Shown here in pieces: positions 8,350 to 16,854 of a stretch of 64,000 bases of DNA. The notes under the pieces were generated by a model that saw only the letters and a list, made by a program, of their open reading frames with translations, had not been told where the DNA came from and did not search any database. Both the position numbers and the translations under genes were made by a program. Numbering within the stretch: the first letter of the stretch is position 1; each line of letters starts with the position of its first letter. Source of the stretch: QYOJ01 sp964449285 (GTDB lineage Bacteria; Bacteroidota; Bacteroidia; Bacteroidales; FEN-979); contig CAYUZX010000006.1 in assembly GCA_964449285.1 (NCBI GenBank), forward strand, positions 9,541 to 73,540, written 5' to 3'.

Positions 8350-9666
8350 ATGAGTACACTATACACCATCAGCATTCACTTTTATGGCCTGGGAATCAGG
8401 ATCGCAGCGATTTTTAATCCCAAAGCAAAACAGTGGGTGAAGGGAAGAAGAGGCCTGTTTCGGAAATTGGAAGAGTGCCTGAAACAGAGTGGCGATAGCT
8501 GGAAAGGAAATGTCTGGTTCCATTGCGCATCGTTAGGGGAGTTTGAGCAGGGGCGTCCAGTGATAGAAGGTTTCAGGGAACTTTATCCCGAATACAGGAT
8601 TATCCTGACTTTTTACTCTCCCAGTGGATATGAGGTGAGAAATAACTATGGCGGCGCTGAAGGAATCTTCTATATGCCACTTGATACGCCACTGAATGCA
8701 AAAAGATGGGCTAATCTCCTGCACCCGAAACTAATCTTTTTTATCAAGTATGAATACTGGTTTAACTTCCTCGCAGAACTTAACCGTAGAAATATTCCTG
8801 TTTTCATCATCTCAGCCATTTTCCATCAGAACCAGCCCTTTTTTCAGCGATATGGTGGCTGGTTCAGAAGACAGCTCAAATTGATCTCCTGGTTCTTTTT
8901 GCAGAGCGAGGATGACAAAAAACTGGCAGAGTCATTGGAGATCAAGAATTTCACGATAACCGGGGATACGCGTTTCGACCGGGTTTGGAGCATCAGGGAG
9001 CAGCGTAAACAGTTTCCCTTGATCGAGCAGTTTGCCGGGAGTGGAAGGGTCTTTTTGGGTGGGAGTACCTGGGAGCCGGATGAAGCCCTGATTCTGGACT
9101 TGATTAACCACAATCACCCTAACTTAAAGTATATCATTGCCCCGCATGAAGTACATGCCTCCCGGATCGAAAAGCTGGTGACTAACTGGCAGTTGGCAGT
9201 TGGCAGTTGGCAGTCATCAGGAACAGATCCGGGATCGACAATTGTTCGTTACTCTCAACTGACTTCTGAAACCGCTACCTCTGCCCGGGTCATTATCGTT
9301 GATTCAATCGGTATCCTGTCACACCTCTATCAATATGCTTCTTTCTCCATGATCGGAGGTGGGTTTGGTGTGGGGATCCACAACATTCTTGAGGCTGCTA
9401 CTTTTGGAAATCCGGTGATGTTTGGCCCCAATTTCCAGAAATTTACCGAAGCCCGGGAGTTGATTCGCCTTGGCGGAGCATTCTCTGTTCGGAATGCAAC
9501 CGAATTGTCCGGAGTCATGAAGGGGCTGCTGGAGAGTGATGATGACTATCGCCAGGCATCCTCCATCTGCTACGATTTTGTCGAAAACAATCGGGGAGCC
9601 ACCCGCCGTATCCTTCAGGGAATCCAAACACTCGGATTTATCGCTCCCTCCCGCAAAAATTCCTGA
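8350..9666 (+). CDS. waaA: 3-deoxy-D-manno-octulosonic acid (Kdo) transferase
   Basis: A 438-residue protein that adds Kdo from CMP-Kdo to lipid A at the cytoplasmic face of the inner membrane. The family features are clear: NVWFHCASLGEFEQGRPVIE (GEF motif with the catalytic Glu), ILTFYSPSGYEV, KYEYWFNFL, ITGDTRFDRV, GGSTWEPDE, IIAPHEVH, and MIGGGFGVGIHNILEAATFGNPVMFGP in the C-terminal GT-B domain. A short non-conserved stretch after 'HASRIEKLVT' is encoded by four TTGGCAG-type heptamers (9183-9214), an in-frame repeat insertion. The start at 8350 follows directly on a repeat and has no obvious ribosome-binding site. Confidence 0.92.
   Translation: MSTLYTISIHFYGLGIRIAAIFNPKAKQWVKGRRGLFRKLEECLKQSGDSWKGNVWFHCASLGEFEQGRPVIEGFRELYPEYRIILTFYSPSGYEVRNNYGGAEGIFYMPLDTPLNAKRWANLLHPKLIFFIKYEYWFNFLAELNRRNIPVFIISAIFHQNQPFFQRYGGWFRRQLKLISWFFLQSEDDKKLAESLEIKNFTITGDTRFDRVWSIREQRKQFPLIEQFAGSGRVFLGGSTWEPDEALILDLINHNHPNLKYIIAPHEVHASRIEKLVTNWQLAVGSWQSSGTDPGSTIVRYSQLTSETATSARVIIVDSIGILSHLYQYASFSMIGGGFGVGIHNILEAATFGNPVMFGPNFQKFTEARELIRLGGAFSVRNATELSGVMKGLLESDDDYRQASSICYDFVENNRGATRRILQGIQTLGFIAPSRKNS
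9183..9214 (+). repeat. TTGGCAG heptamer repeat inside waaA
   Basis: About four tandem copies of GGCAGTT encode NWQLAVGSWQS in frame within WaaA. The segment lies in a surface-loop position between conserved blocks. Confidence 0.75.
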
Positions 9667-9701
9667 TGTTGTTTCATTATGCGTATGTGCGTATTATTAT
9701 G

Positions 9702-9709
9702 TAAGTTTG
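9702..9709 (+). promoter_or_regulatory. TAAGTTTG -7 box upstream of lipoprotein gene
   Basis: A TAnnTTTG match about 40 bp before the ATG at 9749. No TTTG lies at the -33 position. Confidence 0.45.
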
Positions 9710-9748
9710 TTTTAAATAAAAATTAGCTATAAACAAATTCACGTAACA

Positions 9749-10393
9749 ATGAAAAACAGATCCTTTCTATCAATGGGATTACTGGCAGTAACCCTTGCAT
9801 TCATTCTTTCGGGATGCTCTCCTGTCACACTCACCTCATGGAAAAACCCTAAAGTCAATGAGCAGATCAGCAAGGTGGTCGTTTGGGGCATGTTCAATAA
9901 GCTGGAGTATGAAAAACCCTTCGAGGATGCCATGGTAGCTTATTTTAATTACAAAGGAATAAAGGCAATCTCTGCATTGGAATTTTTGGATCCCAATGTC
10001 AAGTATGAATACCCGGAACTTGAACGGGTCATCGACAGCGTTGGAGCGGATGGGATCCTGATCTTCTCATACAAGGGCACTGATAAGGAAAAAGATTATG
10101 TGCCGGTTTCAACGTCAATCTATCCCGATTACTACTACAACTACTATGGCTATTATAATTGGTATTATCCTTATTATGGCCCGGGTTACAATGTGGTTAC
10201 TTCAGGAGGTTATTGGACCACAACAACCATTGTCAATCTGACTGCGAACCTTTATGGGAATAGCAAAGATGAGTTAATATGGACTGCACAGGTCAGCATC
10301 ACCGATCCCGATTACATCGATACTGCATCTACCGAAATTGCCAAAGACGTCTACCAGGACTGGCAGAAAAACAACGTGTTGAAGTTTAAGTGA
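9749..10393 (+). CDS. outer-membrane-type lipoprotein of unknown function (DUF4136-like)
   Basis: A 214-residue protein with a lipoprotein signal: hydrophobic core GLLAVTLAFIL, then lipobox LSGC with Cys23. The mature part begins SPVTLTSWKNP. That start, and the pattern of a 'KVVVWGM' strand followed by two domains, resemble DUF4136-type lipoproteins. A Tyr-rich loop (DYYYNYYGYYNWYYPYYGPG) near residues 130-150 is notable. It is transcribed alone, with its own -7 box and convergent to mqnC. The function is unknown. Confidence 0.6.
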   Translation: MKNRSFLSMGLLAVTLAFILSGCSPVTLTSWKNPKVNEQISKVVVWGMFNKLEYEKPFEDAMVAYFNYKGIKAISALEFLDPNVKYEYPELERVIDSVGADGILIFSYKGTDKEKDYVPVSTSIYPDYYYNYYGYYNWYYPYYGPGYNVVTSGGYWTTTTIVNLTANLYGNSKDELIWTAQVSITDPDYIDTASTEIAKDVYQDWQKNNVLKFK

Positions 10394-10432
10394 GGAAATA
10401 TTACCAGATGCCTGAATAAAGGCGTGCCGTTT

Positions 10433-10481
10433 TACGTCCTACGTCTTACGTCTTACGTCCTACGTCCCACGTCCTACGTAC
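10433..10481. repeat. TACGTCC/TACGTCT heptamer tandem repeat at the mqnC 3' end
   Basis: Six to seven units of the type TACGTCC/TACGTCT occur in tandem between the lipoprotein gene and mqnC. The mqnC stop codon and its last residues are encoded by this repeat. Confidence 0.8.
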
Positions 10482-11560
10482 CTGAAGTCCTGATCCCGCT
10501 GTGCCGGCTCAAACCCGGCATCGCTGATTGCTTGCTGGATGCCGGCTGCATCAAAAGTATAGGAGGCTCCCGCCACGGAGACCACGTTCTCTTCAATCAT
10601 GATGCTCCCGAAATCGTTGGCGCCGGCATGGAGAGAGAGCTGAGCGGTTTCTTTTCCTACAGTAAGCCATGATGCCTGAATGTATGGAATGTTTGGGAGC
10701 ATGATGCGGCTGATGGCGATCATGCGAATGTACTCTTCCGGTGTCACCTTGTTGGTGACACCGGATTTTTTTCGCAACTGAGTGTTTTCATCCTGAAAGG
10801 GCCAGGGAACGAAATTAAGGAACCCTTTATGGCCGACAGGTTTTTCCGACTGAAGTGTGCGCAGTGCAATGAGATGCTCCAGCCGTTCTTCAATGGTTTC
10901 GATGTGGCCGAACATCATCGTGGCAGAGGTGGTAAGGTTGAGTTCATGGGCCGCCCGCATCACTTCAAGCCACTCTTTTGTGGAACATTTTGCCGGGGAA
11001 AGTTCTCTCCTTACCCGGTCAACAAGGATCTCGGCGCCAGCACCGGGCAGGCTGCTCAGTCCGGCATCTACAAGTTGCAGCAACACCTCCTTGAAAGAGA
11101 GTCCCTCCATCTTTGACAGATGTACGATCTCAGGAGGTCCGAGCGCGTGGAGGCGGAGGGTAGGATAATGTCTCTTCAGATCGCGAAAAAGTTGCTGGTA
11201 AAAATCGAGCCCCAGGTTGGGATGCATCCCCCCCTGGAGCAGTAGCTGGTTGCCTCCCAATTTCTTCATTTCATCGATCTTCCGAATGTATTCATGAAGT
11301 GTTGTGACGTAGGCATCTTCACTTCGGATAGTCCGGTAGAAATTGCAGAACGTGCATCCGGAAAGGCAGATATTGGTGATATTTACATTTCTGTCGATGA
11401 TCCATGTCACCACGTTATCGGGATGTTGCTTCAGTTTCAATGTGTTACCAAGCGCCATCAGGTCTGTGAGAGGAGCTTCGGAATATAACAGGCTCCCCTC
11501 CCGGGTATCAAGAAATTCTCTGACAAGCGCCTTCTCAACGATCTGATTCAGACTCAACAT
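10460..11560 (-). CDS. mqnC: cyclic dehypoxanthinyl futalosine synthase
   Basis: A 366-residue radical SAM enzyme of the futalosine menaquinone pathway. It converts dehypoxanthinyl futalosine into its cyclic form in the cytoplasm. Features: radical SAM Cys motif CLSGCTFC (CX3CX2C) near residue 65, GGNQLLLQGGMHPNLGL, LPGAGAEILVDRVR (family form G..AEI..DRVR), TSATMMFGHIET, PWPFQDENT and DFGSIMIEENVVSVAG. The last two favour MqnC over MqnE. The C-terminus (QDFRYVGRGT) is encoded by the heptamer repeat, so it may differ from relatives. It implies menaquinone-based respiration, in keeping with the Sdh/Frd operon in this window. Confidence 0.88.
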   Translation of the reverse strand: MLSLNQIVEKALVREFLDTREGSLLYSEAPLTDLMALGNTLKLKQHPDNVVTWIIDRNVNITNICLSGCTFCNFYRTIRSEDAYVTTLHEYIRKIDEMKKLGGNQLLLQGGMHPNLGLDFYQQLFRDLKRHYPTLRLHALGPPEIVHLSKMEGLSFKEVLLQLVDAGLSSLPGAGAEILVDRVRRELSPAKCSTKEWLEVMRAAHELNLTTSATMMFGHIETIEERLEHLIALRTLQSEKPVGHKGFLNFVPWPFQDENTQLRKKSGVTNKVTPEEYIRMIAISRIMLPNIPYIQASWLTVGKETAQLSLHAGANDFGSIMIEENVVSVAGASYTFDAAGIQQAISDAGFEPAQRDQDFRYVGRGT

Positions 11561-11578
11561 TCCCCGATGTTTTTTTTC

Positions 11579-11586
11579 TAACTTTG
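11579..11586 (+). promoter_or_regulatory. TAACTTTG -7 box upstream of leucyl aminopeptidase gene
   Basis: A TAnnTTTG match 31 bp before the ATG at 11618, after a T-rich tract and just past the divergent mqnC start. Confidence 0.5.
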
Positions 11587-11617
11587 CAATCTTCAGCGCT
11601 CAAAATTAAGAAAAAAG

Positions 11618-13051
11618 ATGTACCCAAAAATCAGTGCCCAAACCGGGTTTACACGTGGGGAAGACCTGATCCTCCTGACGAATTCTCTAAAAAAGCTCCC
11701 AAAAGGACTCTTTTCGGGCCGCGAAATCAAGTTTATAAATGATCAGTATAAGAAGAAGGTAGAGATGATTCCCTTTAATAGACTGGATCACTGGGTCCTG
11801 GTTCAGGTTCTCCCGGCAGCTAAAGATGCGGATCAGCGCAGAGAGGATTGCCGGAAGGCGGGAGACAAGATCCAACTCTTTCTGAACGAACACAACGTTA
11901 CCCATGTCACTCTCTTCGACGTTAACCTCATGGGGGATGAAGCAATCGCACTGGTAGAGGGAATGGCCCTGGGCAGCTATCAGTTTCTCAAGTACAAGAC
12001 CGACAAGGAGGAAACAAATACCCTCAACGAGATTGGCATCTTCAGTGAAAAAGTCGGAAAAAAGGAAGTGTCGGAGATTATTGCCATGCTTAGCGGAGTT
12101 GATTTTACCCGCGACCTGGTCAATGAGCCAAACTCCTATCTCACCGCAACAGCTTTTGCCGGAGAGGTTAAAACTGCAGCGGTGGAAGCCGGGATTACAG
12201 TGGAACTTCTGAGCAAGAAGAAACTCGAAGCGCTTCAGATGGGAGGGCTTCTTGGTGTCAACAAAGGGAGCGTTGAGCCCCCGCTCTTCATCATCCTCGA
12301 ATACAAACCCGGCCATCCAAAAAATAAAAAACCCATTGTGCTTGTTGGCAAAGGAATCGTTTACGATACGGGTGGGATGAACCTGAAAACGGAATCGCAC
12401 ATGGAGAATATGAAAACCGATATGGCTGGTGGCGCAGCTGTTGCAGGAGCGATGCTGGCGATTGCAAAGGCGAAGCTTCCGGCCCATGTGGTTGGGCTGA
12501 TCCCTGCAACCGACAACCGCCCCGGGCCTCAGGCAATTGTTTCGGGCGACATCCTGAAAATGCATAACGGGATGACGGTAGAGGTGATCAACACGGATGC
12601 CGAGGGGAGGCTAATCCTGGCCGATGCCCTAAGCTATGCGAAACGGTATGATCCGGAACTCACCATCGACCTGGCTACACTTACCGGATCAGCTGTTAGG
12701 GCAATCGGGAAAAGGGCAATTGCCGGGATGCAGTCAGACGCCGGGAAAGAGTTTGAAAGGTTGAAAACTTGTGGCTCAGAAGTGTATGAGCGGATTGTCG
12801 AGCTTCCTCTCTGGGAGGATTACGGAGAAGAGATCAAATCACAGATGGCCGATCTCAAAAACCTGGGAGGCCCCGAAGCAGGAGCCATCACTGCCGGGAA
12901 GTTCTTACAGAAATTCACCAGCTATCCCTACATCCATCTGGATATTGCTGGCCCGTCATTTCTAGATAAACGTGACTCCTACAGAGGACAAGGAGCTACC
13001 GGGGTTGGCGTAAGACTTCTGATAGAATTTGTAAAAGGAATTACAAAATAA
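11618..13051 (+). CDS. M17 leucyl aminopeptidase family protein
   Basis: A 477-residue cytosolic metallopeptidase. The C-terminal catalytic domain has the M17 signatures: LVGKGIVYDTGGMNLK (metal-binding Lys and Asp), MKTDMAGGAAVAGAM, IPATDNRPGPQA, NTDAEGRLILADAL (family signature NTDAEGRL) and DLATLTGSA. It removes N-terminal residues from peptides and forms hexamers in known members. It sits 52 bp upstream of pdxA; the interval holds an ATTACGA heptamer repeat. The substrate preference cannot be read. Confidence 0.9.
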   Translation: MYPKISAQTGFTRGEDLILLTNSLKKLPKGLFSGREIKFINDQYKKKVEMIPFNRLDHWVLVQVLPAAKDADQRREDCRKAGDKIQLFLNEHNVTHVTLFDVNLMGDEAIALVEGMALGSYQFLKYKTDKEETNTLNEIGIFSEKVGKKEVSEIIAMLSGVDFTRDLVNEPNSYLTATAFAGEVKTAAVEAGITVELLSKKKLEALQMGGLLGVNKGSVEPPLFIILEYKPGHPKNKKPIVLVGKGIVYDTGGMNLKTESHMENMKTDMAGGAAVAGAMLAIAKAKLPAHVVGLIPATDNRPGPQAIVSGDILKMHNGMTVEVINTDAEGRLILADALSYAKRYDPELTIDLATLTGSAVRAIGKRAIAGMQSDAGKEFERLKTCGSEVYERIVELPLWEDYGEEIKSQMADLKNLGGPEAGAITAGKFLQKFTSYPYIHLDIAGPSFLDKRDSYRGQGATGVGVRLLIEFVKGITK

Positions 13052-13078
13052 AAATTACGAATTACGAATGATCAATTA
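13050..13078. repeat. ATTACGA heptamer repeat
   Basis: Tandem AATTACGAATTACGAAT units lie immediately after the aminopeptidase stop codon. They are the same family as the units at 8153 and 54655. Confidence 0.65.
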
Positions 13079-13103
13079 ATTTCGCTATTTCACTATTTAA
13101 CCA

Positions 13104-14183
13104 ATGGAACAAACCCCAGATAAAGAATTCCGCATCCGAATCGGCATCTCGCATGGCGATATCAATGGCATAAGCTATGAGGTGATCATCAAGACCCTGC
13201 TGGATCAGCGCCTTTTTGAAAACTTTACCATAATCCTTTACGGCTCCTCCAAAGTGGCATCTTACTACAGGAAACTGATGGATGTGAACGAAGTGAACTT
13301 TAATATCATCAAAAAAGCGGAGGATGCACACCCACGGCGGCCGAACATCATCAACGTAATTGAAGAGGAGGTACGGATCGACATAGGAACCATAACCCCA
13401 ATTGCCGGAGAGCTGGCTTACAAAGCGCTGGAGATGGCGATGGATGACCTGTTGAAGGGACATATTGACGTACTGGTTACCGCGCCTATCAGCAAGAAGA
13501 ACATTCAATCGGAAAACTTTAAGTTTCCAGGTCATACCGAATATCTGGCCGACCGTTGCAAGGTTGACGATTCGCTCATGCTAATGGTGAACCGCGACTT
13601 CAGGATAGGAGTTGTTACTGGACACATTCCGCTTTCAAAGGTTCCTGAGTCGCTTACTGCAGAACTTATTCTCAGGAAAATAAAGATCCTGAATGAATCC
13701 CTGAAACAGGATTTCGGCATCATCAGGCCGAAGATCGCCCTGCTTGCTCTCAACCCTCATGCGGGCGACGATGGTCTCATCGGCGATGAAGATCAGCGGA
13801 TTATCAAACCGGCCGTCGATGAGGCTTTTTCAAACGATATCCTTGCATTTGGGCCCTATCCGGCCGACGGGTTTCTTGGCTCTGCAAACTTCAGGGAGTT
13901 TGATGGGATACTCGCAATGTATCACGACCAGGGGATGATTCCATTCAAGTTGGTATCTTTTGACGAAGGAGTGAATTTTACCGCCGGACTGCCTGTTGTA
14001 AGAACCTCCCCGGCTCATGGGACAGCATTTGATATTACCGGCAAAAATGAAGCCAATCCCCAGGCTTTCAGGAATGCACTCCTCCAGGGATGTGATATCT
14101 TTTCAAACAGGATACAATATAAAGAACTTTTTAGCAATCCATTGAAAATCCCAACAAAGTCAAAAGAGAACAACAACGAATGA
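13104..14183 (+). CDS. pdxA: 4-hydroxythreonine-4-phosphate dehydrogenase
   Basis: A 359-residue enzyme of the DXP-dependent pyridoxal phosphate pathway. It oxidises 4-phosphohydroxy-L-threonine using NAD(P). Features: GISHGDINGISYEVI at the N-terminus, VTAPISKKNI, FPGHTEYLADRC (metal-binding His), ALNPHAGDDGLIGDED, ILAMYHDQGMIPFK and VRTSPAHGTAFDI. Its TGA overlaps the ATG of murF-alr (ATGA at 14180-14183), so the two are translationally coupled. The partner's racemase half needs pyridoxal phosphate. Confidence 0.94.
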   Translation: MEQTPDKEFRIRIGISHGDINGISYEVIIKTLLDQRLFENFTIILYGSSKVASYYRKLMDVNEVNFNIIKKAEDAHPRRPNIINVIEEEVRIDIGTITPIAGELAYKALEMAMDDLLKGHIDVLVTAPISKKNIQSENFKFPGHTEYLADRCKVDDSLMLMVNRDFRIGVVTGHIPLSKVPESLTAELILRKIKILNESLKQDFGIIRPKIALLALNPHAGDDGLIGDEDQRIIKPAVDEAFSNDILAFGPYPADGFLGSANFREFDGILAMYHDQGMIPFKLVSFDEGVNFTAGLPVVRTSPAHGTAFDITGKNEANPQAFRNALLQGCDIFSNRIQYKELFSNPLKIPTKSKENNNE

Positions 14184-16843
14184 ACCAATCCCGGTATACG
14201 GCAGCATCCATTGCTGAGATCGTTGGTGGAGAGATTTCCGGCTCAGGCAACCGTGATCAGGAGATCAGGGAGCTGCTGATTGATAGCCGCCGGCTGGTCC
14301 ATCCGGATGGATCCATGTTCATCGCATTGGTGAGCGAACGGAATGATGGCCACCGCTATATCACGGAACTGGTAGAGAGAGGAGTAAGCTGCTTTTTAGT
14401 TGGCAGTGGACAGTGGACGGTTGGTAATGAGGGAAGATGGACGAAGGAAGAAAGACGAAGAGAGAAGGACGAAGAACAATCCGGCATCCGGCATCCGGCA
14501 TCCGGCAACCAGCAACCGATCTTCATCCTCGTCCCCGACACCCGGGCGGCACTCCAGAAGCTGGCAGCGTTTCACAGAAGCCAATTTAGCTATCCTGTTA
14601 TCGGAATTACGGGCAGCAACGGGAAGACTATCGTAAAAGAGTGGCTCTACCAACTTCTTTCTCCCGATATGGATGTGATCCGCAGCCCGAAAAGTTTCAA
14701 CTCGCAGATTGGTGTCCCGCTCTCTGTGTGGAATATGGATGCCCGCCATAACCTGGCTATCATCGAAGCGGGGATCTCTGAACCAGGAGAGATGGAAAAG
14801 CTGGAGCAGATAATCAAACCGGAAATCGGGATATTTACAACCGTTGGTCCGGCTCATGATGCTCATTTTACAGGCAACACCGAGAAAGTGGACGAAAAAC
14901 TCAAGCTCTTCCGCCATGCTGAAGTCCTCATATACCGGTCTGACCACTCCATCATTACCGAGAGGCTTAATGCTTCTGATGATTATAAGAAACTGACGAG
15001 ATTCACCTGGGGAACACAGAAGGGAGATGACCTCCGGATCACCGGCATCCTTAAAGAGAGTGACCATACAAGCATCACCGGCATCTGCGGAGGCAAAGAG
15101 AGTGAAATCACCATCCCGTTTACCGATGACGCTTCGGTGGAGAATGCCATCCACTGCTGGGCACTCATTCAATTAAGAATGAAGAATCAGGAATTAGGAA
15201 TTTTCCGGCATCTGGCGTCCGGTATCGCGGTTCCCGAACCGGAGCGAAGCGAAACGCGGTGGAGCCAGGTACGCATCGTGCAGCGTTTTTCTCTACTCGC
15301 GTCTGTTGCCATGCGCCTGGAGCTCAAAGATGCGATCAACAACTGTTCGCTGATAAACGACAGCTACAACGCCGATATCAATTCATTGGGGATCGCGCTG
15401 GATTTCCTGGCTCAGCAGAAACAACACCTCAAAAGAACAATCATCCTCTCCGACATTTTGCAAACGGGAAGGAGTGCGGACGAGCTTTATAGTGAGGTCG
15501 CCAGCATTATCGGTTCGCGGAAAATTAACAGGATCATCGGGATCGGACAAGAGATATCCCGGTTTCAGGACAGGTTCCCGATACATAAAACGTTTTATCC
15601 GAACACAGACGATTTTCTGACGCATTTTCCGCTCTCTTCGTTCCACGATGAGACAATTCTGCTGAAAGGAGCGCGTGTATTTGGATTTGAACGCATCAGC
15701 CAGGCGCTTCAGCAGAAAGCACATGAGACCGTTCTGGAGATCAACCTCGATGCGCTGGTTCACAACCTCAACTACTTCAGGGCCAAGCTGAAACCTGAAG
15801 TGCAGACCATGGTGATGGTCAAGGCATTTTCTTATGGAAGCGGCAGCTTTGAGATCGCTAACCTTTTGCAGTTCCATCAGGTAGATTATCTGGCAGTGGC
15901 CTACGCCGATGAAGGAGTCGAACTCCGGAAAGCGGGGATCACGATGCCCATCATGGTTATGAGCCCGGAAGAGGAGAGCCTGGATGCTCTCCTATCATGG
16001 AACCTGGAACCGGAGATATACAGCTTCCGCATTCTCAGGATGCTGGAGGAGGCCATGAAACGTAACGATCTCACTTCGAAGCATGAAGTCAGGATTCATC
16101 TCAAACTCGATACCGGGATGCATCGGTTGGGTTTTTGCGAGCCCGACCTGGAAAAGCTTACAGGAATACTGAAACAGAATCCGCAATACAAAGTCCGGTC
16201 TATCTTCTCCCATCTTGCTGCCAGTGAGGAACCAGTGCAGGATAGTTTCACTCAGGAACAGTTTACACGGTTCCTGGAGATGATAGGCAGGATTAAAGGC
16301 AAGCTGGATTACCCCGTCATGTTGCATATCCTGAACTCGGCGGGGATAAGCCGGTTTCCTGAGATGCAACTCAATATGGTTAGGCTGGGAATCGGTTTGT
16401 ACGGAGTTGGCCACAATTCGGAAGAGCAACAAAAATTACGTAATGTCAGCAGGTTACGGACGGTGATCACACAAATCAAACGGGTAAAAAAAGGGGAGAC
16501 TGTGGGATACAACCGTAAGGGGATAGCAGAGAGAGATACGATGATCGCGGTAGTCCCGGTGGGATATGCCGACGGGCTGAACCGGCGGCTTGGGAATGGG
16601 TGCGGAAAGATGTTAGTGAACGGAGAGTCAGCCCCCCTGATCGGAAATGTGTGCATGGATCTCTGTATGCTGGATATCACCGGGATCGTGGAGGCAGGCA
16701 CGATGGTAGAAGAAGGGGATGAAGTGGTTGTCTTCGGGGATACAATGCCGGTTTTCATACTGGCCGAAACACTGCAAACCATCCCTTATGAGATTATGAC
16801 TGGCATCTCCAGACGAGTGAAACGTATCTATTACCATGAGTAA
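14180..16843 (+). CDS. murF-alr: bifunctional MurF (UDP-MurNAc-tripeptide:D-Ala-D-Ala ligase)/alanine racemase
   Basis: An 887-residue fusion, an arrangement known in Bacteroidota. The N-terminal half is a Mur ligase: RELLIDSRRL near residue 30, P-loop GITGSNGKTIVKEW near 150, IIEAGISEPGEM, TTVGPAHDAHF, MRLELKDAINNCSLINDSYNAD and LLKGARVFGFERI. The C-terminal half (from about residue 515) is a PLP-dependent alanine racemase: MVMVKAFSYGSGSFE with the PLP Lys, LDTGMHRLGF, GIGLYGVG, VGYNRKG, VPVGYADGLNRR and GNVCMDLCMLD. One protein thus makes D-Ala and adds D-Ala-D-Ala to the cell-wall precursor. Two long stretches of the MurF half (residues about 73-112 and 333-370) are low-complexity insertions made of repeat DNA. 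Confidence 0.93.
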   Translation: MNQSRYTAASIAEIVGGEISGSGNRDQEIRELLIDSRRLVHPDGSMFIALVSERNDGHRYITELVERGVSCFLVGSGQWTVGNEGRWTKEERRREKDEEQSGIRHPASGNQQPIFILVPDTRAALQKLAAFHRSQFSYPVIGITGSNGKTIVKEWLYQLLSPDMDVIRSPKSFNSQIGVPLSVWNMDARHNLAIIEAGISEPGEMEKLEQIIKPEIGIFTTVGPAHDAHFTGNTEKVDEKLKLFRHAEVLIYRSDHSIITERLNASDDYKKLTRFTWGTQKGDDLRITGILKESDHTSITGICGGKESEITIPFTDDASVENAIHCWALIQLRMKNQELGIFRHLASGIAVPEPERSETRWSQVRIVQRFSLLASVAMRLELKDAINNCSLINDSYNADINSLGIALDFLAQQKQHLKRTIILSDILQTGRSADELYSEVASIIGSRKINRIIGIGQEISRFQDRFPIHKTFYPNTDDFLTHFPLSSFHDETILLKGARVFGFERISQALQQKAHETVLEINLDALVHNLNYFRAKLKPEVQTMVMVKAFSYGSGSFEIANLLQFHQVDYLAVAYADEGVELRKAGITMPIMVMSPEEESLDALLSWNLEPEIYSFRILRMLEEAMKRNDLTSKHEVRIHLKLDTGMHRLGFCEPDLEKLTGILKQNPQYKVRSIFSHLAASEEPVQDSFTQEQFTRFLEMIGRIKGKLDYPVMLHILNSAGISRFPEMQLNMVRLGIGLYGVGHNSEEQQKLRNVSRLRTVITQIKRVKKGETVGYNRKGIAERDTMIAVVPVGYADGLNRRLGNGCGKMLVNGESAPLIGNVCMDLCMLDITGIVEAGTMVEEGDEVVVFGDTMPVFILAETLQTIPYEIMTGISRRVKRIYYHE
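14396..14517 (+). repeat. three stacked heptamer repeat families inside murF
   Basis: This in-frame insertion consists of three arrays: GGCAGTG/GACAGTG units (14399-14425), GGACGAA/AGACGAA/GGAAGAA units (about 14440-14478) and CCGGCAT/CCGGCAA/CCAGCAA units (about 14480-14516). They encode a low-complexity segment (WTKEERRREKDEEQ, GIRHPASGNQQ) between conserved MurF blocks ending SCFLV and starting FILVPDTRAAL. Confidence 0.8.
15173..15278 (+). repeat. second repeat-derived insertion inside murF
   Basis: Heptamers of the AATTAGGA type (TTAAGAA, TGAAGAA, TCAGGAA, TTAGGAA) are followed by CCGGCATC-like units and a GAGCGAAGCGAAACGCGG element. Together they encode a stretch in frame between the VENAIHCWALIQL and VAMRLELKDAINN blocks of MurF. 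Confidence 0.65.
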
Positions 16844-16854
16844 ATAAGAGCTGA

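Noticed and set aside
10433..10481. Possible CRISPR array
   Set aside because: The units are 7 bp with no spacers and no cas genes are present.
11687..12565. 292-codon leftward ORF opposite the leucyl aminopeptidase gene
   Set aside because: It is an antisense shadow of a well-conserved enzyme.
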